Assembly: GCA_002811645.1 (NCBI GenBank)
Contig: PDIP01000033.1
Location: forward strand, 1-64,000
DNA length: 64,000 bases
Source: Corallochytrium limacisporum
Lineage: Eukaryota > Opisthokonta
Direction: 5' to 3'
Shown here: positions 48,699 to 58,364 of the stretch, piece by piece
How the letters are laid out: each line of letters opens with the position of its first letter
How positions within the stretch are numbered: the stretch's first letter is position 1
The notes under the pieces: model-generated
Seen by the model: only the letters and a program-made list of their open reading frames with translations
Database searches by the model: none
What the model was told of the DNA's origin: nothing
Program-made: the position numbers and the translations under genes

Positions 48699-50480
48699 AT
48701 GGTCCTAAAGCTATCCGACCGTCAATACCGGTCACTCGGGCAGGTCCCAGTGCATCTGACAAATGAGTATACTATTGCCCGGGCAACCGCAGCCGATCCA
48801 CACGTTCTGCGGACCGCAGAACGGGCAGCTCACGGTGTTCAGGGTAGTCGCTTTCTGCACGATTTCAGTCTAGAAGAGACCGTACAGCTACGCATTCACG
48901 GCCGGCGAGACCAGGAAAAGAAAGAGATCGAAGCACGTAAGAAGCGTATTGCAGACGCCGAGGAAGCAGCGAAACCCGCTGCGGCGCGCCTGTTTGATAA
49001 GCAAGGCACAGAGGCGCTGATCCCGACACGTGCTTCTCAGGAAGCACAGCAGCAGCTCGGTACGGAGTCCGTCGGGTCCGATCAACGGTCATCTCCTGGC
49101 GAGACAGCCCCTACGGAATCACCGAACTCGGGAAGCCCTCGCCAGACCGTGAGGCTTTCTCCAGGAGTGGAACTAAGTAACGGTATGGCGGCGGTGATCG
49201 GTGAACTGGGACAGAAACAAGAGGAGGCACAGGAGCACAAGGTTCCGCCTGTAGCATTGCAGATGAACGGCGACAATGGTAAGATACCTATACAAAAAGT
49301 CGACTCCACCGGCTCTTCTGGCTCCTCACTATTCGTTCGTAAGGCCAAGACCACGGATAACAACGCCGTGAGCAGCCCTGTGTACATCCACAGCAGCCTG
49401 CTTAAGGAATTTGAAGACGACCATGCGGATCCTTTCAAAATTGTGGAAATGCAGGGAGTCAATGAGAGCGAGGAATTGGCCAGTGTCTTTGGCGGCGGCA
49501 ATGCGTCGAATGTGGCGGCTGCTCCCCAGCCGGACCAGCAGCGGCCACAACAACCGGTACGCCCTCCTCGTCGGTCGCGGTCAAATTCGGCCGAGAATCT
49601 GCCGGGTCAAGCAGCTCAGCAACCACCGCAGTTTCAGTCCTATGCTCCGAACGACATGCACAATGTTTTCCTGGGCCAGCTGCAACAGCAGCAATCGGCA
49701 ATGCAAAACAATAATCACCACCATCCAGGACCGCACCACATGGGGTCGCAACAGGACGTACAACCGCACCCTCAACAACAGCATCCACCAACCGCATACC
49801 AAGCCCCTCAGGGTGACCAGCAGCGGCACTCCTCGTCCGGAACGAGTGGGTACGTAGCACCACCACCGCCCAGCACAGGTGCCGGTGGCTACCCGAGGCT
49901 TAACGGGGTGAGCACGACTGCGGACGAGACAGTAGCCGCATCAACCTCTGTCAAGAAGAGTCCCAGGTCCCAACGCAAGGCCGGCACTGGTAAGGATGGC
50001 CCCAACAATAAACGCCGTCCCAAGGTGGATGTGAGCGGCAAGGCCTCCCGGGACCAGAGCAGAGGCAAGAACGGCGAAGCAGCAGGGCAGGACGATACTC
50101 CACCGACATACACCGAGGCCGTGGCCGTCACGGACCCCATGATGCGCAAGTTTATGGACATGGGTTTTCCCCGGGACCGTATTGCTCGCGGTCTGGTATA
50201 CATCGGTGGGGATGACCCGGAGGCCGTCTTCAACTACCTCGTTGCCCTACACGAGCTCATGGATGACCCCACAACGCCGTTGCCACTTGAGGCCGCTGAG
50301 GAGGCCTACCAAAGGTACAATGACGACCTGCAGACGGCCAAGACGTACGGGTTCGCATTCCAGAAGGTAAAGGAAATGGGCTTTGACGAAGTGGACGTGC
50401 GGGTAGCCCTCCGAACCAAAAATAATAACGCAGAGGAGGCCATTGAAGCTCTGTTGAGTGGAGAGCTTGGTAACAACTAG
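48699..50480 (+). CDS. UBA-domain protein with long disordered Q/P-rich centre
   Basis: A 593-residue protein likely to bind ubiquitin. The C-terminus has two UBA-like domains: residues about 478-520 (DPMMRKFMDMGFPRDRIARGLVYIGGDDPEAVFNYLVALHELM) and 550-593 (YGFAFQKVKEMGFDEVDVRVALRTKNNNAEEAIEALLSGELG). Each has the MGF/MGFxxxxxxxAL pattern of the three-helix UBA. The N-terminal 100 residues contain a charged helix (EKKEIEARKKRIADAEEAAK). The centre (110-470) is rich in Gln, Pro, Ser and His and is probably disordered; a DPFKIVEMQGVNESEELASVFGG segment is more ordered. I cannot name a precise family; UBAP1/UBAC-like roles are conceivable. It is convergent with the PP1-subunit gene, with a 174-nt spacer. 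Confidence 0.78.
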   Translation: MVLKLSDRQYRSLGQVPVHLTNEYTIARATAADPHVLRTAERAAHGVQGSRFLHDFSLEETVQLRIHGRRDQEKKEIEARKKRIADAEEAAKPAAARLFDKQGTEALIPTRASQEAQQQLGTESVGSDQRSSPGETAPTESPNSGSPRQTVRLSPGVELSNGMAAVIGELGQKQEEAQEHKVPPVALQMNGDNGKIPIQKVDSTGSSGSSLFVRKAKTTDNNAVSSPVYIHSSLLKEFEDDHADPFKIVEMQGVNESEELASVFGGGNASNVAAAPQPDQQRPQQPVRPPRRSRSNSAENLPGQAAQQPPQFQSYAPNDMHNVFLGQLQQQQSAMQNNNHHHPGPHHMGSQQDVQPHPQQQHPPTAYQAPQGDQQRHSSSGTSGYVAPPPPSTGAGGYPRLNGVSTTADETVAASTSVKKSPRSQRKAGTGKDGPNNKRRPKVDVSGKASRDQSRGKNGEAAGQDDTPPTYTEAVAVTDPMMRKFMDMGFPRDRIARGLVYIGGDDPEAVFNYLVALHELMDDPTTPLPLEAAEEAYQRYNDDLQTAKTYGFAFQKVKEMGFDEVDVRVALRTKNNNAEEAIEALLSGELGNN

Positions 50481-50654
50481 ATGATTGCCAAGACCATGAT
50501 GCACATTGTAGGAGTTGCTTGTATATACAAATCGTGTTTATTTTCCGTATTTTGGTATTGGTTCAAATCCAAACAAAAATGTAGTTGAGTACTACGCCAA
50601 CCGACGAGACTGATCGATTGCAAACGAAACGCTCCAATTAAACTTCTTTCTATT

Positions 50655-53087
50655 TTAAAACTTGCGATTGACCACGGCCTTGGTCTGCTGCAAGGGACCC
50701 ACATGTGGGTACTGCTCTTGCAGTTCCGGTGTAGGCAACTGATGGCAGTCCCTGTACCGATCAAGCAGTGTCGGCACGCGGCTGTCCAGTTGGACACGGG
50801 CGATGCCGGCTAGGGGCGCCCGCGGGGACAGGGACGGTGGCGGTGTCGCCCTGCCTGAATGGTTCTTGGTTTGCGACGGAAGCCGCAGAGATGGGGGTAG
50901 GACCGCGCCGTCGACGCTGACACTGCGTCTCGCGAGAGGATTGCGGTGCGTTGTCTCGACATTGCGCCCTTCATCATCGGACGACGACATGCCACCATCA
51001 TCTACAGTTGCACCGTTGGCGTTGGTCGGGGACTGCCCTTTGTCGTCGTCACCCGTCTTTCCACTGTCGACCAGGATAGAGTATGGCTTGTGGTAATAAA
51101 TGGTCAGGGGCAGCGCCAAACCAATCGGGTGACCCTGACGGTCCTTATTAGGCTGCCGTACACCAGAAGGTCGCGGAGAGGACCCCAGAAGGCTCAAAGG
51201 AGACCCAAATTCGAGTTTTGATGCGGAACTGAGGACATCACTGTTTCGGAAACTGACAGCGGAGACCACAGGGGCCTGGCCCGGATCCTCCAAGACAATG
51301 CCTCCGGAGCAGACGCTGCACCAATGGTTCAAGACATAGTGATCGTCGGACCGGTCCTCATAACCCCATCGGGGATCATGGATGGAATGACTGCGGCGAA
51401 TATTACTATCTTGATCACTCTCTGGATCCAGCAGCAAGGAATGGACATCGACGGTGAGGTGGAAGTCCTTGCCATGATGGTTGTTCCAGTGGTCGCCTGC
51501 ATGGCCCATATCCGCATGGAGGGCGAATTTGAGGTCCACGGGGAACCGCATCGAACTCTGTGCCGCCAGAGTAAATCGCTGCGCCTTGCTCAGGTCCTCA
51601 GAAGGATTGACTTGCAGTTCCGTGCACCCGAGTAGCTTGATCTCAAAAGCAAAGACGTCTATGTTCTGTTCCGGTAGGGAGCAGAAGTAGTGTGCCTCAC
51701 TATCGTGCTGATGCCGCCAATTATCCACGGTAAAGCGGACAGACACGTGCTTATCGTAGGCCTCATTGCGGACGAGAATCTCGCCGCACACAGTGGTGTC
51801 TTCGAGCCGGACAGTGGCCAGCCCGACGTGCCCACCCCCGGCAATCAGCCGTTGCTCACAGTGGTCCGGTGTGAGTTCGTCAAGTTCTTCTTCCAGAAAG
51901 AATTCTGCCCAGGTTTCTTCATCCTCCTCTTTAGACCCCGAAAACGTCCTCTCCTCTTCCACCGCAACACGGTCGAGGTTATCTGAGCTGTCAAAGCGGA
52001 AGAGCATATGACTCTTGTCTTCATCAGCATCGTCATCATCGTCGCTATCACTGTCCGCGGGCTGTCGTGGGCTGCTGCTGCCGTGATGCATCCGCGGATC
52101 GTTCACGTGAAAGAGTGACTCGCTGCCCGTAAAGTTGCGCTTCGGGTCCGGTGAGAACGCACCCCGGGCCGGTACCCGATGTTTTGCGTAAAAGTTTGGT
52201 CTAGTTAAGTAGAAGCGCGGCACCACTCTGTAAGGGTAGGGCGAGACGTACCGCTTCCAATCCCAGACCTGGCTGTGATCATGACTTGCACAGCTCTTAG
52301 CCACCACTGAACCCGACGTTTTTATGGTTTCAAAGTCAAAGTTACACATGCACCGCTGCCGTACGTGGTGCTTTGGGCGCGGGTGGCGCTGACTCGCTGG
52401 GACCCGTGGTAGGTTCTTTCGTGTGTTGGCCTCCGAGTTGGTGGCACGCGGTGGCTCGAGGCCAGTTGCGACATTATTCAGGATCCGTTCAGTGCCCGTG
52501 GGCTCTTCAGGTGTTGTGCTCAGCTTGGACGCCACTGCTGGCTTGTAACCCGCAAAACTAAGACGTCCTGGATTCCACTGTGGTGACGGACAGCGGAACA
52601 ACCAGATTTCGGGTTGGCTTTCGAATTGGACCTTTCGTTCATGCACATGCTTCAGGCGGTAGCTCGAGCTCCAGTCATTGCTTTCCACGTCACTGGTACT
52701 GTACCCGCTTTCATTGTCTGAATCTTCCTGAATCAAATTGTTAATGGCTTGTTTGTTCAGTGGAATATCGATTGGTGATGACGAAGAGGTAGTCACCACT
52801 AGGGTCTCGCCGTTTTGTCTCAAAGACGGAACAGTTGTCCGGGTGAGCTTCTCTTCGCCTTCAGGCGCAACCTCACCAAAGAGATCCTTTGCAACATCGA
52901 CTTCATTCTTCTCAGCCTTTGTGTGATGATGATGGTGATGTCTATGCCGGCGACCTCTATGATCAAATGACGTAGATCTCTTCAAGATTCCTTTCAATGG
53001 CGTCGTCAACTTGGACGCCTTCTGTTGATTCTCCCCCGTATCCGACATACCAGGTTGTGGTGGCATGGCTACATGACTACATGACAA
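50655..53087 (-). CDS. PPP1R3: Protein phosphatase 1 regulatory subunit 3-like (glycogen-targeting, CBM21)
   Basis: An 810-residue targeting subunit that would bring PP1 to glycogen so that glycogen synthase and phosphorylase are dephosphorylated. A PP1-docking RVxF-type motif, KVQF (residues 152-155), lies in VHERKVQFESQPEIWLF. The CBM21 domain follows at about 415-560: GLATVRLEDTTVCGEILVRNEAYDKHVSVRFTVDNWRHQHDSEAHYF, FAFEIKLLGC and the glycogen-binding FALHADMGHAGDHWNNHHGKDFHL. Metazoan G-subunits have the same order, but this protein is much longer. Linkers are Ser/Asp/Pro-rich, and a His-rich run sits at 48-55. Alternative starts at Met8 (53066) and Met14 (53048) are possible. Confidence 0.86.
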   Translation of the reverse strand: MSCSHVAMPPQPGMSDTGENQQKASKLTTPLKGILKRSTSFDHRGRRHRHHHHHHTKAEKNEVDVAKDLFGEVAPEGEEKLTRTTVPSLRQNGETLVVTTSSSSPIDIPLNKQAINNLIQEDSDNESGYSTSDVESNDWSSSYRLKHVHERKVQFESQPEIWLFRCPSPQWNPGRLSFAGYKPAVASKLSTTPEEPTGTERILNNVATGLEPPRATNSEANTRKNLPRVPASQRHPRPKHHVRQRCMCNFDFETIKTSGSVVAKSCASHDHSQVWDWKRYVSPYPYRVVPRFYLTRPNFYAKHRVPARGAFSPDPKRNFTGSESLFHVNDPRMHHGSSSPRQPADSDSDDDDDADEDKSHMLFRFDSSDNLDRVAVEEERTFSGSKEEDEETWAEFFLEEELDELTPDHCEQRLIAGGGHVGLATVRLEDTTVCGEILVRNEAYDKHVSVRFTVDNWRHQHDSEAHYFCSLPEQNIDVFAFEIKLLGCTELQVNPSEDLSKAQRFTLAAQSSMRFPVDLKFALHADMGHAGDHWNNHHGKDFHLTVDVHSLLLDPESDQDSNIRRSHSIHDPRWGYEDRSDDHYVLNHWCSVCSGGIVLEDPGQAPVVSAVSFRNSDVLSSASKLEFGSPLSLLGSSPRPSGVRQPNKDRQGHPIGLALPLTIYYHKPYSILVDSGKTGDDDKGQSPTNANGATVDDGGMSSSDDEGRNVETTHRNPLARRSVSVDGAVLPPSLRLPSQTKNHSGRATPPPSLSPRAPLAGIARVQLDSRVPTLLDRYRDCHQLPTPELQEQYPHVGPLQQTKAVVNRKF

Positions 53088-53548
53088 ACTACGTTTCTTG
53101 TCGACCTATGTTCTGTATATCATCCAATGGTAATGGAGATACCTAGGTTTACACCATAATATTTCATAAGACGTTGCGGTGAATAGTATGCTAAACCATA
53201 TGAACTATTCGCTATACATCAACGACTTTCTTGCGCACAGATCCTGCGCACAAGAGCTCTGATATAGCTGCATCAAAACTTCATGGATTACCATAACTAA
53301 GCTATTGTCCACTGAAGAAAAGCAACGCAACTTTGCAGCGTGACACACATTGCAAACATCATCGAAGTAGATGTCGTCATTGTTCTGCCAACCATCATCC
53401 CCGCAGAGTCTTACGCACCGAGACCCCTCCCTTCCCCATCCAACAAAGGAATAGAACCAAGACACACTCTCTCGCTACTTGCGCTTGTGTTTTCCCTGGT
53501 CGTGTTCTTTCGGTGTGGGGTAAACTTTAGGCAAGGGGAACGAAGGGT

Positions 53549-53571
53549 GGGTTGGTTGGTTGGTTGGTTGG
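53549..53571. repeat. (GGTT)n microsatellite
   Basis: Five to six GGTT units followed by further G runs. It lies in the 5' region of the PP1-subunit gene. Confidence 0.85.
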
Positions 53572-54648
53572 GGGTTGGGGGGTTTTCGGTCTGCAATGGA
53601 TCTGTGCGACACGCTTTTTCGTTGGTTTTTACTTTTCGGTTTCCTCGTTTCGCTCACTAAACCTCCTCCTCCTCCTCCCCCCTTCACCCCCTCACCCAAC
53701 CCCACCCACCACACACACTCCCTCTTCCGTTGGGTCCCCTTTGCCTCACGCCTGATTATTTTTCTTCATGTTTTTTTTTCCTTTCCAAGGAGCCTCAGAC
53801 CTCCTTAAAACCGGGAGGAACGGGCCAAACGGGGAGGGAGGGAAAAAGTTCCCCGCACCCCCTGACTGCCTCGCTTCCCACCCATCGCCACAAGAATATT
53901 TCTTCTCGATCTTGTGACATTCTTGTCCTGCCCAGGCACACACTTTTAAGAAGGTTAAAAAGGGGAGAACAGAGGAAGGCGAAAGTGGGGGACGGGTAAG
54001 GGACAAACCGAGCCATGAGCCCTGAAGGAAGAAGAAAAATATGGCAGCGGTCCCCACTCTGTGCGTATCACTTGATAAATGTGAAGAAAAAAATGGGGAA
54101 ACAGACACACCACCGAACTTCCGCCAAGGCAAGAAAAGTCAACCCGGAGAGAACTGACAGGGCCCCCCCCCACGGAAGGGGTGTGTGTGTGTGTTGTGCG
54201 GTGGAAGCAGGGGACCACCCGAAATCCGGGGCCGGCAACGCAAGTGGGTTCATTCCGTAGTGAATGTGCGGGTGCAACGGGGAGGGAGACGGGCAAATGG
54301 CAAAACACAAAAGCACACCACACACACACTCTGTCTCTCCCTTGGCGGGGTTGGGGGAGTGTTCGGAGGACGAGGAATACACCCGCCGCCCGCTCTCTGC
54401 GTGGTTTTTGCACTGGGCACCGGGGAGGGTACGTTAGTACGACGAGGCTCAACCCTCGGCACGAAAGCGGGCCCTGAAGGTGCAGCCACTCAGGGCCACA
54501 GAGATCACACTGGCCTTGCGAATGAATGACGAAATTATCCCTCTTTTTCCGTTTTTCCTTTTCTTCCATTGCGCAGGGGCCGCAGGTGAGGATCGGTTGG
54601 GTTTGGGGAAAGGGCGGGGTAGGGGGGATTCGGGGACCAAACTCCTTG

Positions 54649-54660
54649 CCCCCCCCCCCC
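54649..54660. repeat. Poly(C) run of 12
   Basis: Twelve C in the divergent region between the PP1-subunit and DPY19-like genes. GC-rich sequence flanks it. Confidence 0.9.
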
Positions 54661-54990
54661 TGCCCCGCATTTTCTCCAAGCCTGACAAAACAACAGCGTG
54701 CAGAAGCGTACATAATTTATGAAAGAAATATCGATATTCTGGGGGAAGGCGAACAAAAAATAGAAAAAGGGAAGAGTGAGAGAGATTGAGATACCACCGG
54801 GTCTGATGGCAGACACACTCACCCCACCGCGCAGCAGCAGCGAACAAAAGGGAGAAAACGGGAAAAAAAAAAACAAAAGTGCTGTTTCTCCCTAACCGGG
54901 GCCCTAAAACCACTCCAACCTTTACGTAAATCAAATAGGCCCCCAATCTGTTTTGATTATTCTCTTTTCTTGCTATTTGCAGTGTACGAG

Positions 54991-55347
54991 ATGTGTGGCG
55001 CTCCCATCTGCGCTTCGTTTCCGAAGGGCCCGCCGATTGTCTACCACCGATGGGTACCCAATCCCGCGAACGCAACCGGTGCTCCCTGGCCCCACTATGA
55101 AAATCTGCCGGTATATCGTTCAAACGAAGTCCATGACAAGAGAGATTTTGTCACACCGATGCTTGACAGCCTTTGGGAGAAGCACATTACCCACCTGTCC
55201 CCCACTTTACCCGCCACCAAACAAAGCCGGGTAGCAAATCAGTACATCGTCCCTACTCGTTCGGAACATTATAAAAAAGGAAGGGGACTTTTTCTTCGCG
55301 ATCGAGAAATTCCTATCTCTGTACCTCCTCACATTCCATACTTTTAG
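54991..55347 (+). CDS. Possible small protein or exon (118 codons)
   Basis: Frame from ATG 54991 (MCGAPICASFPKGPP) to the stop at 55347, Pro-rich with aromatic residues (IVYHRWVPNP, APWPHYENLPVYRSNE). Composition is more protein-like than other intergenic frames. Just before it, a pyrimidine-rich stretch ends in TTTGCAG at 54980-54982, which could be a splice acceptor for an upstream exon. I do not recognise it, and chance is possible. Confidence 0.28.
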   Translation: MCGAPICASFPKGPPIVYHRWVPNPANATGAPWPHYENLPVYRSNEVHDKRDFVTPMLDSLWEKHITHLSPTLPATKQSRVANQYIVPTRSEHYKKGRGLFLRDREIPISVPPHIPYF

Positions 55348-55460
55348 TATCAGTGGTATGACAAGAAAAAGAGAAAAAAAAAAGAGCGATACCTTTCTTT
55401 GGTTCAAGGGGATGGGGGGAAATATCTCCGCACACACACGCCCCCTGTACGTGGCAATCC

Positions 55461-55533
55461 CGTACGCAGCACATACGACGGCTCCCGTACGCAGCACATA
55501 CGACGGCTCCCGTACGCAGCACATACGACGGCT
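55461..55533. repeat. Three tandem copies of a 25-bp unit
   Basis: Unit begins CGTACGCAGCACATACGACG and continues GCTCC. Copies start at 55461, 55486 and 55511; the third stops after GCT. The copies are identical. Each contains CGTACG and ends with ACGACGGCT. It lies in the 5' region of the DPY19-like gene, about 670 bases from its start codon. Confidence 0.95.
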
Positions 55534-56200
55534 GTTGTCTCCTCAAACCACACACTCCGCCCGGGTTGGAGGGCCAAGGGCACGCTCCGTGCGCCACAAA
55601 GTAAACATATGCAGTAGAGTGGATATCGCACAGCTGGGTTTAACGGTGTAATTATCATCATCATCGCAGTGTGACGGTATTAAGTAACGGATCCTCTAGC
55701 ATGCACTAGGTCATAGTCAATCTCAAACTGCAATCACTGTGCAACTTCCAGGCGATCAAGCTGTGTGTGGCCCCGATATACCCCGAGACAACTATGGCAC
55801 AAGCTGCGTACCGCTGGCCCAAAGTTTGCGCCACGTACCGACCCGGGAATCAAGGGAAAGTGGTGCGGTATGAAATCCATAGAAAATAAGCTCGATTTAT
55901 TTCCATTCGAAATCAGTGGTCAAGTGGGTCCCCTTCAAACGGGGGCCTAAATAGATCTGATAATTTCGTGCGGATTCTGTACGATACAGGGTTCGAACAT
56001 TTCCCGCCCTTTGGGGGTGTTGACATTTGATTGTTTTCTCGCGTGTTTGCGGTGGTATATTGGAGGTAGAGGATCAGAAAGAGACCCAGTTCCCAAAGGT
56101 GCACAAGTCGATGAAGGCTGTATCTGTCCTGGCAAGAAATATGCACTCAAAATGAAGGGATGTGACTGAATCTCACTTGACACCGCAAACCATAAACACC

Positions 56201-58288
56201 ATGCCGCCGAAACAGAAGAAGGCGAAGAAGAAGTCGCAAACTGCTGGCTCTCCAAGTAAGGAACCTCTACCGTCGGAAGATGGCACAAAGATTTCGTCCG
56301 AACGGCAGGACTGGGGAATGACTTGGTATACCTACGGCATAGCTGTTGTGATCGCAGCATACTTCACGAGGATCCTTTGGAACCTTGTCGAAGCGCACAA
56401 ATTCTACAGCCACCTGACTCTGCAACAAAGGGAGCTCAGTATGTACTCAGAACAAGGATTTTACTATTCATTCTATAAGCATGCAGCACTGGAAGGGTGG
56501 AGCAGCATACATTCCCACTTTCTAGCGAACGACCGGGTGGAAGCACCGAACACAATCAATGCTCTATACAGGTTCAATGTCTACCAGGAGCTGATCCTGG
56601 GGCTGTCCTATCACTACTGCCGTGAGCTGCTCAACGACATTGACATGGTCACCTTTTACTATGGCTTCATTTTTGCCCTTAATGGAGTCGGCATTGCTAT
56701 GTTGTTCCTTTGCAGTACATCAGCGGGACGTAGCATCTGGGCCGGCCTGCTAACTGTGTCCATATACTGGCTAAATCTGAAGCATGTATCACGGGTGCAT
56801 CATGTTCCGGATGGACGGGAGAGCTTCGGTGTGCCGCTCATGTGGATGCAACTGTTCTCCATTGCGCAAATTTTGCGCAAACCAGAGCCGTTCAAAGCAT
56901 CGACGGCAAACAAGCTCGGCCTTGTGGGCACCACGGTGGCGTTTCTTCTGTCATGGCAGCTGGCTCCCTTGATACTACTGCTACAGGGCTGTGCCCTGTT
57001 TGGAGCGTATCTGCTCCGTGCTATTCCCATGATGCACTATCGTGATATTACGGGAGGCATTATCATTGCCTGTGCGATTGTAACATGGATGATGTACAAC
57101 AACCCGTACACAATTGAATCCCCTGGATTTGTCTACATTGTCGCCATTACGATAATGAGCACGCTGGGGGACGTTTTGTTCGCAGTCAAGCGCACCCTGT
57201 ACAACCCCGATCTTCATGTTATTTTGCGCGTGATGTCTGCTGCTGTGTTGATCAACGTCTCTTTTATCATTGCCATAGCCTTCAGATTTATCATTGGTGT
57301 GCTTAATGGCAACGAATTGTCTCTGGACGAGCACATTGGGCACTTCATCATGACCAAAGTTGGCGGTGAACGGTACGCCACCTTCCATACCAAGCTCTAT
57401 TCATGCCAACCCGCTTTCCAGGCCTTGAAGATGGCGGACTTATGGGAGCTTTCAGACACGCTTCTCGTACCAGTCGCGCTCTTCGGTGTGGTGTCGGTGC
57501 TCTTTTTCGCCATCCGGGACTGGGTCCGCGCGAAGTACCCTGAGGACGTTACGGTCTGCAGTGTATTCCCTCATCGTATTCCTGCGGAGTTGACCATGCA
57601 CGCCATATTGACCCTGCTCTTCTTCACCAGCACGCTGTTTATCTCTCGCTTTAGGGCACTCATGGGCCCTGCCTTTGCTTTGATGGCAGGCCAGGTGTTT
57701 TACCCGGATGCGACGTGGTTGGACACTGTCTCAAGCAGCCGCACCAAATTGTTCATTTGTATCGCGGGTATTGCGGTGATGCTTCGGATCGGGCTTCCAC
57801 GGACCAATGCCTTCATGAATAAGGAATTGGAGTGGCATGACGACGGCTTGGTATCCCTTGCCACTTGGATCAACGAAAATACTGACCCCGACGCGATATT
57901 GGCGGGCGCGATGTCTGTCCTGGGACCGCTTTGCGGGCATACCTTGCGCCGAACAGCCAATCACGCGCACTACGAACACCCGGACATTCGTGAAAGGACG
58001 GAGAAGATCTACCAAATATATTCCGACGCGCCACCGGAGAAAGTTCACTCCCTGCTCTCTGAGTACGACGTGGACTACCTCATCGTGGACATGGCTATGG
58101 TGCGCGCGAAGGCGCCCAAGGGCTGTTCACGTAAGGAAATTGCAGCGCTGTCGACATACAGTGTTCAGACACCGGGCGCCCCAGGCTTTCTCAGCGCCTT
58201 GGATACCTCGGGGGGCGGAAAATGGTTTCAGGTCGGACACCGCAACAAACGTTACGTCGCATACAAAGTACTCCAAGATGGTGGATAA
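56201..58288 (+). CDS. DPY19L: C-mannosyltransferase, DPY19-like
   Basis: A 695-residue ER membrane enzyme from ATG 56201 (ACC-ATG context) that would attach mannose to Trp in WxxW motifs of secretory proteins such as thrombospondin repeats. The N-terminus is basic and cytosolic (PPKQKKAKKKSQ). Helices then alternate with luminal loops. The key luminal part has QRELSMYSEQGFYYSFYKHA (GFYYS typical of DPY19), EAPNTINALYRFNVYQEL, HHVPDGRESFGVPLMWMQ, and the C-terminal luminal domain WHDDGLVSLATWINENTDPDAILAGAMSV, HAHYEHPDIRERTEKIYQIY and VDYLIVDMAMVRAKAPKGC. These match the DPY19 catalytic module. Frame codons before 56201 are a GTG-led leader and not required. It is convergent with the RibD-C gene, with a 76-nt spacer. 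Confidence 0.92.
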   Translation: MPPKQKKAKKKSQTAGSPSKEPLPSEDGTKISSERQDWGMTWYTYGIAVVIAAYFTRILWNLVEAHKFYSHLTLQQRELSMYSEQGFYYSFYKHAALEGWSSIHSHFLANDRVEAPNTINALYRFNVYQELILGLSYHYCRELLNDIDMVTFYYGFIFALNGVGIAMLFLCSTSAGRSIWAGLLTVSIYWLNLKHVSRVHHVPDGRESFGVPLMWMQLFSIAQILRKPEPFKASTANKLGLVGTTVAFLLSWQLAPLILLLQGCALFGAYLLRAIPMMHYRDITGGIIIACAIVTWMMYNNPYTIESPGFVYIVAITIMSTLGDVLFAVKRTLYNPDLHVILRVMSAAVLINVSFIIAIAFRFIIGVLNGNELSLDEHIGHFIMTKVGGERYATFHTKLYSCQPAFQALKMADLWELSDTLLVPVALFGVVSVLFFAIRDWVRAKYPEDVTVCSVFPHRIPAELTMHAILTLLFFTSTLFISRFRALMGPAFALMAGQVFYPDATWLDTVSSSRTKLFICIAGIAVMLRIGLPRTNAFMNKELEWHDDGLVSLATWINENTDPDAILAGAMSVLGPLCGHTLRRTANHAHYEHPDIRERTEKIYQIYSDAPPEKVHSLLSEYDVDYLIVDMAMVRAKAPKGCSRKEIAALSTYSVQTPGAPGFLSALDTSGGGKWFQVGHRNKRYVAYKVLQDGG

Positions 58289-58364
58289 ATATATTAACCG
58301 GTCATTTTGATCCCGTAGTGTAATTGTGGGCATGTGACTTCAGTTTACTTCTACATAAACCATT

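Larger units (their letters stand above)
53088..56200. other. Divergent intergenic region, 3.1 kb
   Basis: Between the PP1-subunit start (-) and the DPY19-like start (+). It contains a GGTT microsatellite (53549-53571), a short GT repeat (54181-54194), a 9-C run (54163-54171) and a 12-C run (54649-54660). It also contains a minus-strand GGGGCCTATTT (54933-54943), three 25-bp tandem repeats (55461-55533), a GGGGGCCTAAATAG variant (55941) and a candidate coding stretch (54991-55347). No known RNA gene is seen. Confidence 0.5.

Noticed and set aside
53955-54713. 252-codon minus-strand frame
   Set aside because: Crosses poly(C), GT repeats and G-rich DNA; composition is not protein-like.
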